A stretch of 64,000 bases of DNA from Eisenibacter elegans DSM 3317 (GCF_000430505.1 NZ_AUMD01000012.1:62001-126000); one strand, 5' to 3'; numbered from the stretch's first letter, positions 1-9,254 are shown. The notes: generated from the letters alone by a model not told the origin. Numbers and translations: made by a program.

Positions 1-761
1 TCAATGGCACTACAGGCTATGAGGAGGCCGCCTGCCAAGGGCTGATGGCCGGCATCAATGCCCACCGCAAAATCCACGAAGAAGAGCCGCTCGTGCTCAA
101 GCGCTCAGAGGCTTACATAGGCGTACTCATCGACGACCTCGTAAACAAAGGTACTGATGAGCCCTACCGTATGTTTACCTCCCGCGCCGAGTACCGCATC
201 TTGCTGCGACAAGACAATGCCGACTTGCGCTTGACCGAACTGGCCTATGCGCTGGGCGTAGCCACAGAAGAACGTGTAACCCGTGTACGGGAGAAAAAGC
301 AGCAAATCGCCGCCCTACAGCAAGCTTTTGAAACCCTCAAAATTCGTACAGAAGAGGCTAACCCTATGCTGGAAGCCATCGGCTCCTCTCCCATACGTGA
401 AACGACTACCTGTCTGCACCTACTCCGACGACCCAACATCGACTTGGCCTATATGGCACAATATTTTGTCCCCTTGCGCCAACTACTGGAGCAGTATGAC
501 GGCGAAGTGGTCGATCAGGTAGAGGTGATGACCAAGTACGATAGCTATATCGAAAAAGAGCAAAAAATGGCCGAGCGGATGGCCGAGCTCGAAGACTTGC
601 GCATCCCACAAGATTTTGACTATGCGCTGTTGCAGGCCATTTCTATCGAAAGCCGCGAAAAACTGCGTAAAATACGTCCCGAAACCATTGGCCAGGCCGC
701 CCGCATTAGTGGTGTGCGCCCATCGGATATTTCAATTTTGATGGTATATTTGGGGCGATAA
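1..761 (+). CDS. mnmG: tRNA uridine-5-carboxymethylaminomethyl modification enzyme MnmG, C-terminal part
   Basis: The gene is cut by the left edge; codons run in frame from base 3 and about 252 C-terminal residues of a roughly 620-residue family are present. MnmG (GidA) is an FAD protein that works with MnmE to modify U34 of certain tRNAs in the cytoplasm. Visible are the conserved block GLMAGINAH near the start, the [18 protein letters not shown] segment followed by [20 protein letters not shown], and the helical C-terminal domain ending in a [16 protein letters not shown] block, which binds MnmE and tRNA. The FAD-binding N-terminus lies outside the window. A strong terminator follows the stop, so the gene ends its transcript. 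Assignment is firm. Confidence 0.96.
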   Translation, partial: NGTTGYEEAACQGLMAGINAHRKIHEEEPLVLKRSEAYIGVLIDDLVNKGTDEPYRMFTSRAEYRILLRQDNADLRLTELAYALGVATEERVTRVREKKQQIAALQQAFETLKIRTEEANPMLEAIGSSPIRETTTCLHLLRRPNIDLAYMAQYFVPLRQLLEQYDGEVVDQVEVMTKYDSYIEKEQKMAERMAELEDLRIPQDFDYALLQAISIESREKLRKIRPETIGQAARISGVRPSDISILMVYLGR

Positions 762-771
762 GGTTTCTGAA

Positions 772-845
772 TAGGCCAAACTGCGTGGATTCGCCCTAGC
801 GTGTGCACCTCATTCAGGGCGCTGCCAGTTTGGCCTAGGTTTTTA
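772..845 (+). terminator. Large intrinsic terminator after mnmG
   Basis: A perfect 12-bp outer stem (TAGGCCAAACTG at 772-783 with CAGTTTGGCCTA at 826-837) encloses a second 6-bp stem (CGCCCT/AGGGCG) and is followed by a T5 run at 841-845. It starts 11 bases after the mnmG stop codon. The 42-base enclosed region is longer than in a simple terminator. Confidence 0.85.
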
Positions 846-871
846 TTGCATCAATCATACTCCCCAAGCCT

Positions 872-2779
872 GTGTGTGGAATAACCGGTATTTTTGCCTT
901 CAATGAGCTAGGCCGCCTGTTCAGTATCAACCTAGCTGCCGCCCTTCAGACCCTCGACAAGCGTGGGCCTGATTTTTCCAGACAATACCTCGACGGGCGC
1001 GTATGCCTTGGCCATAGCCGCCTATCTGTGATAGACCCCAGCCCCGAGGCGCACCAACCGATGAGTACGGACGACGGACGCTACACCTTAGTGTTTAATG
1101 GGGAAATTTATAACTATCGCCAACTGCGCCAAGAGTTACAAAGTGGCGGCCTTGTTTTCCAAACACAATCCGATACCGAGGTAGTACTACAGGCGCTTAT
1201 CCGATGGCGCGAAGAGGCGCTGCCCAAGCTGGAGGGAATGTTTGCCTTCTGTTTTTATGACCAAGCCCGCCAAGAACTACTGCTAGCACGCGACCCACTG
1301 GGAGTCAAGCCGTTACTCTATTATGTAGATGAGGACAAATTCCTGTTTGGCTCAGAGATGAAAGCCTTGTTGCGCTTTGGCGCAGAGCGTGAGCTCGATT
1401 ACCTCAGCCTCAAACAATATTTTCATCTACACTATGTGCCTGCTCCTTATACAATGATAGAAGGAGTGCGCAAACTACAACCCGGGCACTGGCTGCGCGT
1501 GCGCAAACAAGAACTGAAGACAGAGGCATATTATCGAATACCCAAAAACTACCTCATCGCAGCCGATACAATCAGGAATTATGACCAAGCTCAGGCGCGC
1601 TTGCGAACAACCTTAGAAGCCTCGGTACAAGAACAACTCGTGGCCGATGTGCCCTTGGGGACTTTTCTGAGCGGAGGCATTGACTCTTCCATCATTACGG
1701 CCTTGGCTGCCCGCCACAAGCCCGACCTCGAAGCTTTTTCGATTGGCTACACAGATGCCGCTTTTTTCGATGAGACACCCTATGCGCAGGCTGTGGCCAA
1801 AAAACTGGGCATCCAACACCATATCGTCAAGCTCAGTACCCAAGACCTCTACAACCACCTCGAAGAGGTATTGGCCTATCTTGATGAGCCTTTTGCAGAC
1901 TCTTCGGCCTTGGCTGTCTACCTGCTCAGCAAACATACCCGCAAACATCTCACTGTAGCGCTTTCGGGCGATGGGGGCGATGAACTTTTTGGAGGCTACC
2001 GCAAACATTTGGCCGAGGCTAGGATGCGGAGTGGAGGCTGGAAAGCCCAGCTGGTGATTAAGGGAGAGCCACTTTGGGCAGCCCTACCACAGTCGCGCAG
2101 CGGCAAATGGGGGAATCTTTTCCGCCAATTGCATCGTTTTGCCACAGGAGCAAAACTCACTCCCCGTGAGCGCTACTGGCAGTGGGCCGGGTTCGCTTCT
2201 GAGTTGGCGCTAGGCCGTTTGTTTAAAAGCGAAGTATTTGAAAAATGGGCTGTAGACGATGAAAATAAGCGCAAAAACCGCTACCTACAAGGCATCCGCT
2301 CCGACGACCTCAACGACTTGCTCTTTACAGATACACAGCTGGTATTGCCCAATGATATGCTCACCAAGGTAGACCTGATGTCTATGGCCAACAGCCTTGA
2401 GGTACGGGTGCCGTTTTTGAGTACCAAGATGGTAGATTTGGCCTTTGCCCTGCCTGCCGAAATGAAAATCAAGGACAATGTAGGCAAACGCATTCTGAAA
2501 GATGCTTTTCGGGAGCTGTTGCCTCAAGAGTTGTACCGACGACCCAAGCAAGGGTTTGAGGTTCCGCTCCAACAGTGGTTTAGGCAGTCGCTACGCGACA
2601 AAATACAGCAGCACTGGCTATCTGCCGAGCGAATTGAAGCCCAAGGTATTTTTGAGTATGATGAGATTGCCAAACTCCAAAGACAGGTATTTTCCAATAA
2701 TCCACAAGACAGTGTGGCGAGGGTATGGGCCCTGATTGTTTTTCAGGAATGGTGGGAGCGCTATTTTGAGAAAAAATAG
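872..2779 (+). CDS. asnB: Asparagine synthase (glutamine-hydrolysing), class B
   Basis: The 635-residue protein makes asparagine from aspartate, ATP and glutamine in the cytosol. The start is the GTG at 872: it gives M-C-G-I-T-G, placing the class II glutaminase nucleophile Cys at position 2, and no in-frame ATG lies just upstream. The N-terminal glutaminase domain (about 1-210) has RGPD, LVFNGEIYNY and GTFAFxF-like signatures; the synthetase domain (about 230-620) has the PP-loop LSGGIDSS and the ALSGDGGDELFGGY motif. Length is normal for AsnB. It stands alone between the mnmG terminator and a convergent gene. The N-terminus has all the residues needed for glutamine use, so ammonia-only AsnA-type function is not indicated. 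Confidence 0.96.
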   Translation: MCGITGIFAFNELGRLFSINLAAALQTLDKRGPDFSRQYLDGRVCLGHSRLSVIDPSPEAHQPMSTDDGRYTLVFNGEIYNYRQLRQELQSGGLVFQTQSDTEVVLQALIRWREEALPKLEGMFAFCFYDQARQELLLARDPLGVKPLLYYVDEDKFLFGSEMKALLRFGAERELDYLSLKQYFHLHYVPAPYTMIEGVRKLQPGHWLRVRKQELKTEAYYRIPKNYLIAADTIRNYDQAQARLRTTLEASVQEQLVADVPLGTFLSGGIDSSIITALAARHKPDLEAFSIGYTDAAFFDETPYAQAVAKKLGIQHHIVKLSTQDLYNHLEEVLAYLDEPFADSSALAVYLLSKHTRKHLTVALSGDGGDELFGGYRKHLAEARMRSGGWKAQLVIKGEPLWAALPQSRSGKWGNLFRQLHRFATGAKLTPRERYWQWAGFASELALGRLFKSEVFEKWAVDDENKRKNRYLQGIRSDDLNDLLFTDTQLVLPNDMLTKVDLMSMANSLEVRVPFLSTKMVDLAFALPAEMKIKDNVGKRILKDAFRELLPQELYRRPKQGFEVPLQQWFRQSLRDKIQQHWLSAERIEAQGIFEYDEIAKLQRQVFSNNPQDSVARVWALIVFQEWWERYFEKK

Positions 2780-2812
2780 CCCAACGTATATCAAAGCGTA
2801 TTTTTCAGCTAT

Positions 2813-2840
2813 CCGGTGGCAGTGCAGACACCGCCACCGG
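2813..2840. other. Perfect intergenic hairpin between convergent genes
   Basis: An 8-bp perfect inverted repeat (CCGGTGGC / GCCACCGG, 12-base loop) lies between the asnB stop and the convergent adhesin gene. It has no T-run on the + strand and only a distant T5 on the - strand, so it may be a shared, weak transcription end rather than a canonical terminator. Confidence 0.6.
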
Positions 2841-2881
2841 AGCGAGCCATCCATTTTCCAAACTAACAGTGTCTTGTTTGT

Positions 2882-5800
2882 CTAGAATCTAGCTCCCACA
2901 GCTATTTTTTCTTTAATCAGTTGGCGTACACCATCTGCGTCAAAGACCTCTACAAAGACCACATAATAGCCCATACGAACCTTCTGACCTTGGTTGTCGG
3001 TGCCATCCCATACATAAAACCCTTCTACACCAAGCAAGTCGCTGGAGGCGATATCGCGGACTAGCAGGCCGTTGGAGTCATAAATTTGGATACGCCCTAG
3101 GCGGCCATTGCGTTCAACCCGGTAGCTGATAGTGGCAAAGTCATTGTGGCCGTCGCCGTCGGGAGTAATGGCGCGGGGCTCTATGGTTACGGTTCCGGCG
3201 GCTACAAGGCTGCGTCCTTCCACCGATTGAGAGTTGAGGTATCCCGGGGTGGCAAAGTTTTCGCGAGTAGCAGCAGACTGCCAGCTGCGCCCTTCGTTGC
3301 TGGGGGCGCTAAAGCTAATACGCTCCAACGACACCCCACGGCGGTTGTCTACCAAGGGGTTGTGCATCCGTTCGTCGTAGTCAAAGCGCTCCCAAACACG
3401 GTTGCGGGGATTGAGCAGGATAAACGACCCTCTGCTTTGGGCATAGCTGGGTAGGTTTAGCTCAAAAAACGTTTCTTCCTTACCACGCGGGTATTGTGCC
3501 TTGACACTGCTGGGGTCATCGGACAATACGAGGTAAGATCTAGGGCCTATCACCAACAGGTCTGTAGTGATTTGGCGTTGGTTAGCCACTACGCCGCTGC
3601 TGTTGACATTGGCCAGCTGCCAGCCTCTCAAGCTGATGTATTTCTCGGAGCGGTTGTATAGTTCTACAAATTTGGAGCTTCCCGTGCGTGCGTTGAACAA
3701 GATTTCATTCAAGATAATGTCTGAAGAATCGGCAGGTTCTGGGATGCCAAATGTACCACTGTTTTGGTCGGCAATGACATTGCCACTACAATCGCGCACA
3801 TTGCGTACTGTCAGCGTATAGCTGGTACGGGCTTGGAGCGCAGGGCTGACCCGCAGTACCACACTCCCTGCATCGGGAAAGCGGACAGAGATCAAGCTAA
3901 GGCTAGCGCCGTTGTTGAGGGTATATTGTCCGTTGACTAAGCTGAGGCTATCCATTTTTTCATTGAAGTAGACCTGTACCGTGTCAGCACTACGGGCAAA
4001 CACATTGCGTACAGTGGGTGGTGTTAGGTCGGGCTTAGAGGCACGCACGCTATTGGGGCGGTTGGGTGTGCCACCGCTAGCGTTTTCGGACGGTAGCCAG
4101 TTGGGTTGTTCTACACAGGGGTAGTCTGTATCGATCATCTCTAAAGTCCAACCACCATTGCGTTTTTCGCTTGCGCCATACCAGCCTTGGCGATAGGAGA
4201 CGGTATGGAGGAGTTGGTTATTGGCGTTTTTGAGCACCAAAGTACGCCCGCCAATGGTTAACGAAAAGTTAGACACCCCTACCACCTTGCCAAAACGCTG
4301 TAGCGCGGTTACGGAGCTACTGGCACAAATAAGGGCATACTCGCCCGGCAGCAGGCTCAAGCCCTGAATCACGCCATCATTGGCGCTGCCTCCGGTATTG
4401 AGGCGGCATCCTTCAAGTGAGAGGAGCTTGTCGCTACGGTTATAGATTTCGATAAAATTCAAGGCCGGTAAGCCCACCACTGGGTTAGGGTTAGACATAA
4501 TTTCGGTCATCACAACCTCCTGATATTGAGGAGAAAAGCCAAGGCCAAAGTCTTGTGTGGTAGCGGGCAGGTCGTTGCCCGGGCAGTCTTTCAGACTGCT
4601 CAACGCCAGGGAATAGACTTGGCCTTGTACGAGTGGCGTTGCCAAAATCAGGCGAACCGATTCGAAGGCTGTAGGAATAGCCGTGGCTGATTGGATGTTG
4701 ATAGTTGGGTTGATGCTATAATTGCCAACAGCGTTGAGCGTTGCTGCATCCATCCGTTTGTCAAAGCGGATGATGATTTCTGTCGCTGATACCACAATCA
4801 CACTGCGTACTCTGGGTGCGCTGAGGTCTGGTGCTGTACTGAAGACAGCATTTTGCGCCAGCGGCGTTCCTCCCGAGGGGCTGGTAGATGATGTCCAGTT
4901 ATTGGCTCCGCTGCAAGGAGTTTCAGGATTGATTCGTTCCAAAGCCCAGCCTCCGTTTTGTTTTTCGCTGCTGGTATGCCATTCTTCGCTGTAGGTTACG
5001 CGGTCGATGTCTTCGCCGGCTTGGTTTTGCAATACTAGTTCCTTGCCCGAGTTGGTCAGAATAGTAGTAGAAGTTCCGCCCCAACCCACGACATTGCCCG
5101 AAAACAAGGCCCTGTTGCCATTGGCTGTCAGCAACAAATAGCCGTTGGGTGGGATGCTGACATTGTTGCCAAAATTACCGGTGCTGGTGCTTGCGCCTTC
5201 CAAGCGCCAGCGACTGAGGTCGAGCGAGCGTGGGGTACGGTTATACAGCTCTACATATTCGGCATTGGGTTGCCCGACTACAGGCGAGGGAGCCGCCATA
5301 ATTTCATTGATAATTACGTCGCCGGCAACGGGTGTGTAAGGGGCAAAATAGGTGAAATTGGCCGTTGCATTGGTGAGTGTGTTGCCCACCGCATCGGCGA
5401 TGTTCTGCACAGTGAGGGTGTAGCTGCGCAAGTCTTCGTATTCATTCCCCCAAGTCAGCACGACAGAGTCGCGTCGTGTGGTATTTTGTACCGCAGTGCT
5501 AGGGTTGCCCACCCCTTCGAGGCTGTAGTTGGCGGTATTTTGAGCGCTGGCCTGCGCTACCGGCTCCGAAAAGATAACAGCCAATTGATTGGTGCCAATG
5601 ACACGCACGCGCAGCAGGCTAGGCGCAGTGTTATCAAGGCTAAAGTCGAGGTTTTGGGCTACCGTCATCGTATTGGGCGCAGGGTTGGTGCTGCGGTCTA
5701 CGATGTTTTGTACAGTCAGGGTATTTTGAGTGCTGGCACTGAAATCTTGGCCAAAAGTCAGGCTGACCTCCGCAGGGTTATCGCCCGACTGTACGGCGCT

Positions 5801-7402
5801 CGTAGGGTTGCCTAAGCCGTTGTTGACACTATAGTTGGCCACATTCTGGGCGCTGGCCTGCGCTACCGGCTCCGAAAAGCGGACAAGCAACCCTCTAGCG
5901 GCATTCTGGGTAACCGACAACACCGTAGGTGGCACACGGTCAAGCAAGACCACATTGTCAAAGTAAAATCTATTGGCATTGGTGATGGTATAAATGGCCA
6001 AAAAACCAAAAAAGCCAGTTGGCACATACGTTGCATCGGTGGCTGTGCCGGTATTGCTGCTGAAATTGAAGCCTCCGGAAGGATCTGCGCTTATAGCCCA
6101 AATACCTGTTTGTGAGCGTGCTACGCGGATGGTGATATTAGGATTGACCGCTACCTGCCCCAGCGGCCCACGAATCAGCAGGGTGCTGTTGCTGCCATCT
6201 TGTCTGTAGAGCTCTATGGGGTCGTTAGCACCGTTTTCCCCAATACGGATATAGTAGCCCCGTAGGTCAGGTGAACTAAGGTTGGCAGTATTGCTGACCA
6301 AGTAAATACGGGCTTGGTTCGTGTTACTAGGCTCAAAGGTGAGGCGTACTTTAAAAATCCACTCATCTGCCTGATCAAGCGGGAGGGTCAGGTAAGACTG
6401 TCCCGCTACACTGGCGTTGAGGCGCAACTCGCCATTTTCTACCGTAAAGTCTGCCGTCGTGCCGCTCCAAGTAGGGTTGTTGGTAAAGTCCCCATCCGAA
6501 AAGTTATCTGTAAATGTATAGTGCCTAAAAGACAGCGAGGCCAAACCCATCGCGTTGCCGGCAATGTCTTGTACGTTTTGAACCTGAAGGGTATAATCCT
6601 CTCCACTCAAAAGGCTATTGGCTAGTGTCAGTACTACCCTCGCCGGATTGCCCCCATCCTGTGCAGCTGCCGTAACGGTATTGCCTGCAAGGCCATAGTT
6701 GGCAGTGTTTTGGGCGCTGGTTGTCTGTATGGCCTCCGAAAACAAGACTGCTACCTGTGTAGCTGATACCGAACTTACCGACACCAAACTCGGCGGATCT
6801 GTATCAGGAAAGGCTATGCTGCCTTGGAGGTTGAGGGCAGAAAGCCTGCCTGCACCAGTGGTCCCAGATGCGCCATAACCATAAATGCGAAATTCTACAT
6901 TCGTACTGGCCGCTATATTGGCAAAAGCGATTGGTAAAGTAATGCTATGAATACTGCCTGTACCAGAGCTAACAATCTCGTCCCCGATATTATTAGCAAA
7001 CCCATCCAAGCTCGACCTAACGACCCACCGACTCGGCCCTGTGCCGGTATATGTCAGGGTAAAGTTTAGGGTGTTTAGCGTCATCACAAAACCGGAGTTA
7101 GCCTGTATGCTAAAACTAAAATATTTAGTTAAGTCTATGGTAGCGCCACTCCCCCATTGATTTGCTGCAAACTGATTTGAGGAGCTTGCTGAGCCTAGGT
7201 TGGCACTCCTTACAATCGGTGTGGCTGTACCGTTAGCAGGTTGGCCCGGTGGCACATCTACTTGTGGGGCTTCTCCTGCAAGTCCGCTAAAATTGTAGGT
7301 CAAAACAGCTTGAGCTTGCAGCTTTGGGGCAAGCCAAGTACAGCATAAGGCGATCCATAGCCCAATAATTTTACTATATCGCGGTGTGTCGAATGATTTC
7401 AT
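2882..7402 (-). CDS. Very large secreted Ig-like / lamin-tail-domain protein with FlgD/CHU_C-like C-terminus
   Basis: A 1506-residue protein begins with a signal peptide (MKSFDTPRYSK, hydrophobic stretch to about residue 31, then AQA). The ATG at 7402 is chosen; an ATG at 7408 adds two residues and the longer frame uses TTG. Domains in order: a beta-rich domain to about 200; a Big_5/SbsA-type Ig-like domain (about 205-300); a concanavalin/LamG-like segment (NFSDGDFTNNPTW, about 300-490); two more Ig-like repeats sharing FSEPVAQASAQN; then three lamin-tail domains (INEIM.., TEIMSNPNP, LNEILFNA, each with a VELYNR or IEIYNR core) alternating with Ig-like domains. The last 100 residues (ITPDGDGHND ... 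YVWDGTDNQGQKVRMGYY) resemble the FlgD-Ig/gliding-associated C-terminal domain that carries proteins through type IX secretion. It is probably a surface protein or adhesin; the ligand is unknown. Confidence 0.85.
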   Translation of the reverse strand: MKSFDTPRYSKIIGLWIALCCTWLAPKLQAQAVLTYNFSGLAGEAPQVDVPPGQPANGTATPIVRSANLGSASSSNQFAANQWGSGATIDLTKYFSFSIQANSGFVMTLNTLNFTLTYTGTGPSRWVVRSSLDGFANNIGDEIVSSGTGSIHSITLPIAFANIAASTNVEFRIYGYGASGTTGAGRLSALNLQGSIAFPDTDPPSLVSVSSVSATQVAVLFSEAIQTTSAQNTANYGLAGNTVTAAAQDGGNPARVVLTLANSLLSGEDYTLQVQNVQDIAGNAMGLASLSFRHYTFTDNFSDGDFTNNPTWSGTTADFTVENGELRLNASVAGQSYLTLPLDQADEWIFKVRLTFEPSNTNQARIYLVSNTANLSSPDLRGYYIRIGENGANDPIELYRQDGSNSTLLIRGPLGQVAVNPNITIRVARSQTGIWAISADPSGGFNFSSNTGTATDATYVPTGFFGFLAIYTITNANRFYFDNVVLLDRVPPTVLSVTQNAARGLLVRFSEPVAQASAQNVANYSVNNGLGNPTSAVQSGDNPAEVSLTFGQDFSASTQNTLTVQNIVDRSTNPAPNTMTVAQNLDFSLDNTAPSLLRVRVIGTNQLAVIFSEPVAQASAQNTANYSLEGVGNPSTAVQNTTRRDSVVLTWGNEYEDLRSYTLTVQNIADAVGNTLTNATANFTYFAPYTPVAGDVIINEIMAAPSPVVGQPNAEYVELYNRTPRSLDLSRWRLEGASTSTGNFGNNVSIPPNGYLLLTANGNRALFSGNVVGWGGTSTTILTNSGKELVLQNQAGEDIDRVTYSEEWHTSSEKQNGGWALERINPETPCSGANNWTSSTSPSGGTPLAQNAVFSTAPDLSAPRVRSVIVVSATEIIIRFDKRMDAATLNAVGNYSINPTINIQSATAIPTAFESVRLILATPLVQGQVYSLALSSLKDCPGNDLPATTQDFGLGFSPQYQEVVMTEIMSNPNPVVGLPALNFIEIYNRSDKLLSLEGCRLNTGGSANDGVIQGLSLLPGEYALICASSSVTALQRFGKVVGVSNFSLTIGGRTLVLKNANNQLLHTVSYRQGWYGASEKRNGGWTLEMIDTDYPCVEQPNWLPSENASGGTPNRPNSVRASKPDLTPPTVRNVFARSADTVQVYFNEKMDSLSLVNGQYTLNNGASLSLISVRFPDAGSVVLRVSPALQARTSYTLTVRNVRDCSGNVIADQNSGTFGIPEPADSSDIILNEILFNARTGSSKFVELYNRSEKYISLRGWQLANVNSSGVVANQRQITTDLLVIGPRSYLVLSDDPSSVKAQYPRGKEETFFELNLPSYAQSRGSFILLNPRNRVWERFDYDERMHNPLVDNRRGVSLERISFSAPSNEGRSWQSAATRENFATPGYLNSQSVEGRSLVAAGTVTIEPRAITPDGDGHNDFATISYRVERNGRLGRIQIYDSNGLLVRDIASSDLLGVEGFYVWDGTDNQGQKVRMGYYVVFVEVFDADGVRQLIKEKIAVGARF

Positions 7403-7448
7403 CAGCATTTCCAACCGTTAATCCAAAGAAACTTTTGTGTGATTTTTT

Positions 7449-7456
7449 CAAAGATA
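7449..7456 (-). promoter_or_regulatory. -7 element for the adhesin gene
   Basis: On the - strand this reads TATCTTTG, matching the Bacteroidota TAnnTTTG -7 box, 47 bases upstream of the chosen start. A weak -33 (TTCG, 20-base spacing) lies upstream. Assignment rests on consensus only. Confidence 0.45.
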
Positions 7457-7563
7457 CATCCTTGCTTGCAAAAGCACGAAATAAGCCTCAAAAACAAATT
7501 GTTAACAATTGCCTATGAGCACTTTGGGCAGGGCGCTGGCTTTTATCCTTTGGCAGGCTTTTG

Positions 7564-7571
7564 TAGTTTTG
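7564..7571 (+). promoter_or_regulatory. -7 element for the DUF481 gene
   Basis: TAGTTTTG matches TAnnTTTG. Transcription would begin about 7576, practically on the ATG at 7579, which favours the second ATG at 7603 as translation start. No clear -33 TTTG at 19-20 bases. Confidence 0.45.
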
Positions 7572-7602
7572 TGCAGATATGATTTACCTAAAAATAGATT
7601 CT

Positions 7603-8439
7603 ATGTTATTTCAGCGTCTTAGCCGCGTTTTTTCGTTTACGCTTATTTCCTTTAGCTTTATCCTAGGGGTGTTCCCAATGCAATCTATTGAAGCACAGAT
7701 TCTTAATATAGAGAAAAGCTTGATACGAGAGGATGAGGAGAACCATTTTTTCACAGATTTTTCCTTTGCAGTCCGTGCCAACAACCGCAGTGCGGGAGCC
7801 AACGACCCGGTGCAGCTTTTTAGTGTCAATGGCAATGCCGACCTAGCCTACTACACCCCCAAACACAGCTTTATGTTGCTCAATTTTATGGATTATCTCG
7901 GCATCAACGACAATACTTTTTTGAGCTTTGGCTATAGCCACTTCAGAGTAAACCTGCTCCGCAATCAGTTTTTTTCCTACGAGGTGTTTTCCCAAGGGCA
8001 ATATGATTTCCAGCGTGGCTTAGACCAGCGTTTTTTGGGCGGTGGTGGTATTCGGCTGCGCCTTATCGAATCCGAAAAACTGAGCATTACTGCCGGTATA
8101 GGGGCTATGTGGGAGCACGAGCGTTGGCAGGAGCCTTATGAAGAGGCGCTGGTACGCGAAATCAATATGCCCAAAACTTCTAACTACTTGCGTATTCGTT
8201 GGCAGCTCAACGAGCAAATCAGCTTCAATACAATTGGGTATTACCAATATGGTCTCGACCCTGTTTTTCAGCGGCAGCGCCACCGTATCAGCAATGATAC
8301 CAACCTCAATATCAAACTTAGCCAGCGGCTTTCGTTTCGCTGTGCCTTAAACTTTGCCTACGAAAGCGATCCCATTGTGCCTATCACGCCCCTGATATAC
8401 AGTCTGTCTAATGGGATACGGTTTAATTTTTATAAATAG
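7603..8439 (+). CDS. DUF481-family outer-membrane protein
   Basis: A 278-residue protein starts with a signal peptide (hydrophobic FTLISFSFILGVF, cleavage near SIEAQ). An in-frame ATG at 7579 would add eight residues; the nearby -7 box and the signal-peptide geometry favour 7603. The mature part is a run of amphipathic beta strands with alternating hydrophobic residues and glycine turns (LGGGGIRLRL, LSITAGIGAMWEHERW) and ends in an aromatic-type strand (GIRFNFYK), as in a small outer-membrane barrel. The pattern fits DUF481 (YdiY-like, salt-induced outer-membrane protein). No substrate can be named. It is monocistronic, divergent from the adhesin gene, and followed by repeat copy A and a bidirectional terminator. 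Confidence 0.72.
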   Translation: MLFQRLSRVFSFTLISFSFILGVFPMQSIEAQILNIEKSLIREDEENHFFTDFSFAVRANNRSAGANDPVQLFSVNGNADLAYYTPKHSFMLLNFMDYLGINDNTFLSFGYSHFRVNLLRNQFFSYEVFSQGQYDFQRGLDQRFLGGGGIRLRLIESEKLSITAGIGAMWEHERWQEPYEEALVREINMPKTSNYLRIRWQLNEQISFNTIGYYQYGLDPVFQRQRHRISNDTNLNIKLSQRLSFRCALNFAYESDPIVPITPLIYSLSNGIRFNFYK

Positions 8440-8440
8440 T

Positions 8441-8536
8441 GTTGATACCAAGATTTGAAGACTTACAAACCTATATTTCCCTGATTATCAAGGATTTTTG
8501 GTGTGTATTTTTTCCAAACCAAATTTGATGGGGCAT
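8441..8536 (-). repeat. Dispersed intergenic repeat, copy A
   Basis: Begins TTGATACCAAGATT and ends CCAAACCAAATTTGATGGGG, with AAGGATTTTTGGTGTGTAT between. This is the reverse orientation of the family seen at 35019-35123 (copy B), aligning end to end with it. It starts two bases after the DUF481 stop codon. Confidence 0.75.
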
Positions 8537-8589
8537 AAAAAAACTCCTCAGTGATAGGTTTGTCAACTTATCGCTAGGGAGGTTTTTTT
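8537..8589. terminator. Bidirectional terminator between DUF481 and DUF4199 genes
   Basis: A7 and T7 runs flank an imperfect stem (CTCCTCAGTGATA with TATCGCTAGGGAGG) around the loop GGTTTGTCAACT. It serves the + gene just upstream and can also end the - strand pyrC-like/DUF4199 transcript. The CTTAGCGATAGG-like inner sequence relates it to the hairpins at 25815, 30004 and 60722. Confidence 0.8.
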
Positions 8590-8672
8590 AGGCTGAATTA
8601 AAAAAGAAACTATCCAAAGTCAGTCAAGTGATATCCTCTTTGGAAATGGGCAAGTTATTGATTGAATAGTCC

Positions 8673-8706
8673 TTTATGACTTTAGCATCAAAACGACAGA
8701 AGAGCC
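8673..8706. repeat. 3'-flank repeat, copy 1
   Basis: ATGACTTTAGCATCAAAAC followed by GACAGAAGAGCC closely matches 25853-25888 (ATGGCCTTAGCATCTAAATC, ACAGAAGCGCC). Both copies sit immediately downstream of a minus-strand gene. Confidence 0.55.
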
Positions 8707-8720
8707 AATCTTTTTTAGCC

Positions 8721-9254
8721 TTACTCTGGGCGGGATTTGCGCATCAAAATTGCGGGCACTACACTCAACAAGACACACAAGAAGCCTTTCTTGAACAGGT
8801 CGTCTCTGATAAGCTGTGTGGGGCTGAGCTTGGCCAAATCTTTTAATACAGCCTCGTAGCGCGCTTGCCCTCCGAGCGTTTCGGTGGCCTTGGCCGGGTC
8901 TGCGCTGATGGTCTCTACCAATGCTTGTCGGTATTGTACCAAGGGAGCAATGTCTACATAACTCAAAAAATACCAGAGTGCGCCTTCTGAAATCAGAAGC
9001 ATCCACAGACAGATAGTGCTGCCAAGAATCAGGCCTTGTACAAAACTCATATATCCGCCATTGCGCTGAAAGCGAAAAGCATAAAGACTGCCAATGACGG
9101 CAGCAAAATAAAAGAAGAAATCATAGGTGCGCCTTGCCGGATCTAAGGGGTTGGGGGCGCTATAATAGAGCCATCCCAGCCAGCCCAAGAGCAAAAAAGC
9201 GCCGGCAAGGCCGGTCAAGGTGCCAAATCGGAATACAGCTTGGTATTGTTTCAT
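8721..9254 (-). CDS. DUF4199 membrane protein coupled to the dihydroorotase-like gene
   Basis: A 177-residue protein starts at ATG 9254, whose bases overlap the upstream stop codon as ATGA, so translation is probably coupled. Longer readings only add translated sequence of the overlapping gene. Four hydrophobic segments are visible: LTGLAGAFLLLGWLGWLYY, a YDFFFYFAAVIG segment, QGLILGSTICLWMLLI with a following SEGALWYFL, and a C-terminal GFLCVLLSVVPAILM. This length, topology and the position next to a dihydroorotase-like gene fit DUF4199, a common Bacteroidota inner-membrane family of unknown function. It is the last gene of the two-gene transcript. Confidence 0.8.
   Translation of the reverse strand: MKQYQAVFRFGTLTGLAGAFLLLGWLGWLYYSAPNPLDPARRTYDFFFYFAAVIGSLYAFRFQRNGGYMSFVQGLILGSTICLWMLLISEGALWYFLSYVDIAPLVQYRQALVETISADPAKATETLGGQARYEAVLKDLAKLSPTQLIRDDLFKKGFLCVLLSVVPAILMRKSRPE

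Noticed and set aside
3146-6625. Plus-strand ORFs inside the adhesin gene
   Set aside because: They are shadows of the long minus-strand gene, with arginine- and serine-rich frame-shifted composition.
8441-8536. CRISPR-like repeats
   Set aside because: Copies are scattered singly, differ in length and orientation, and have no regular spacers or cas genes.
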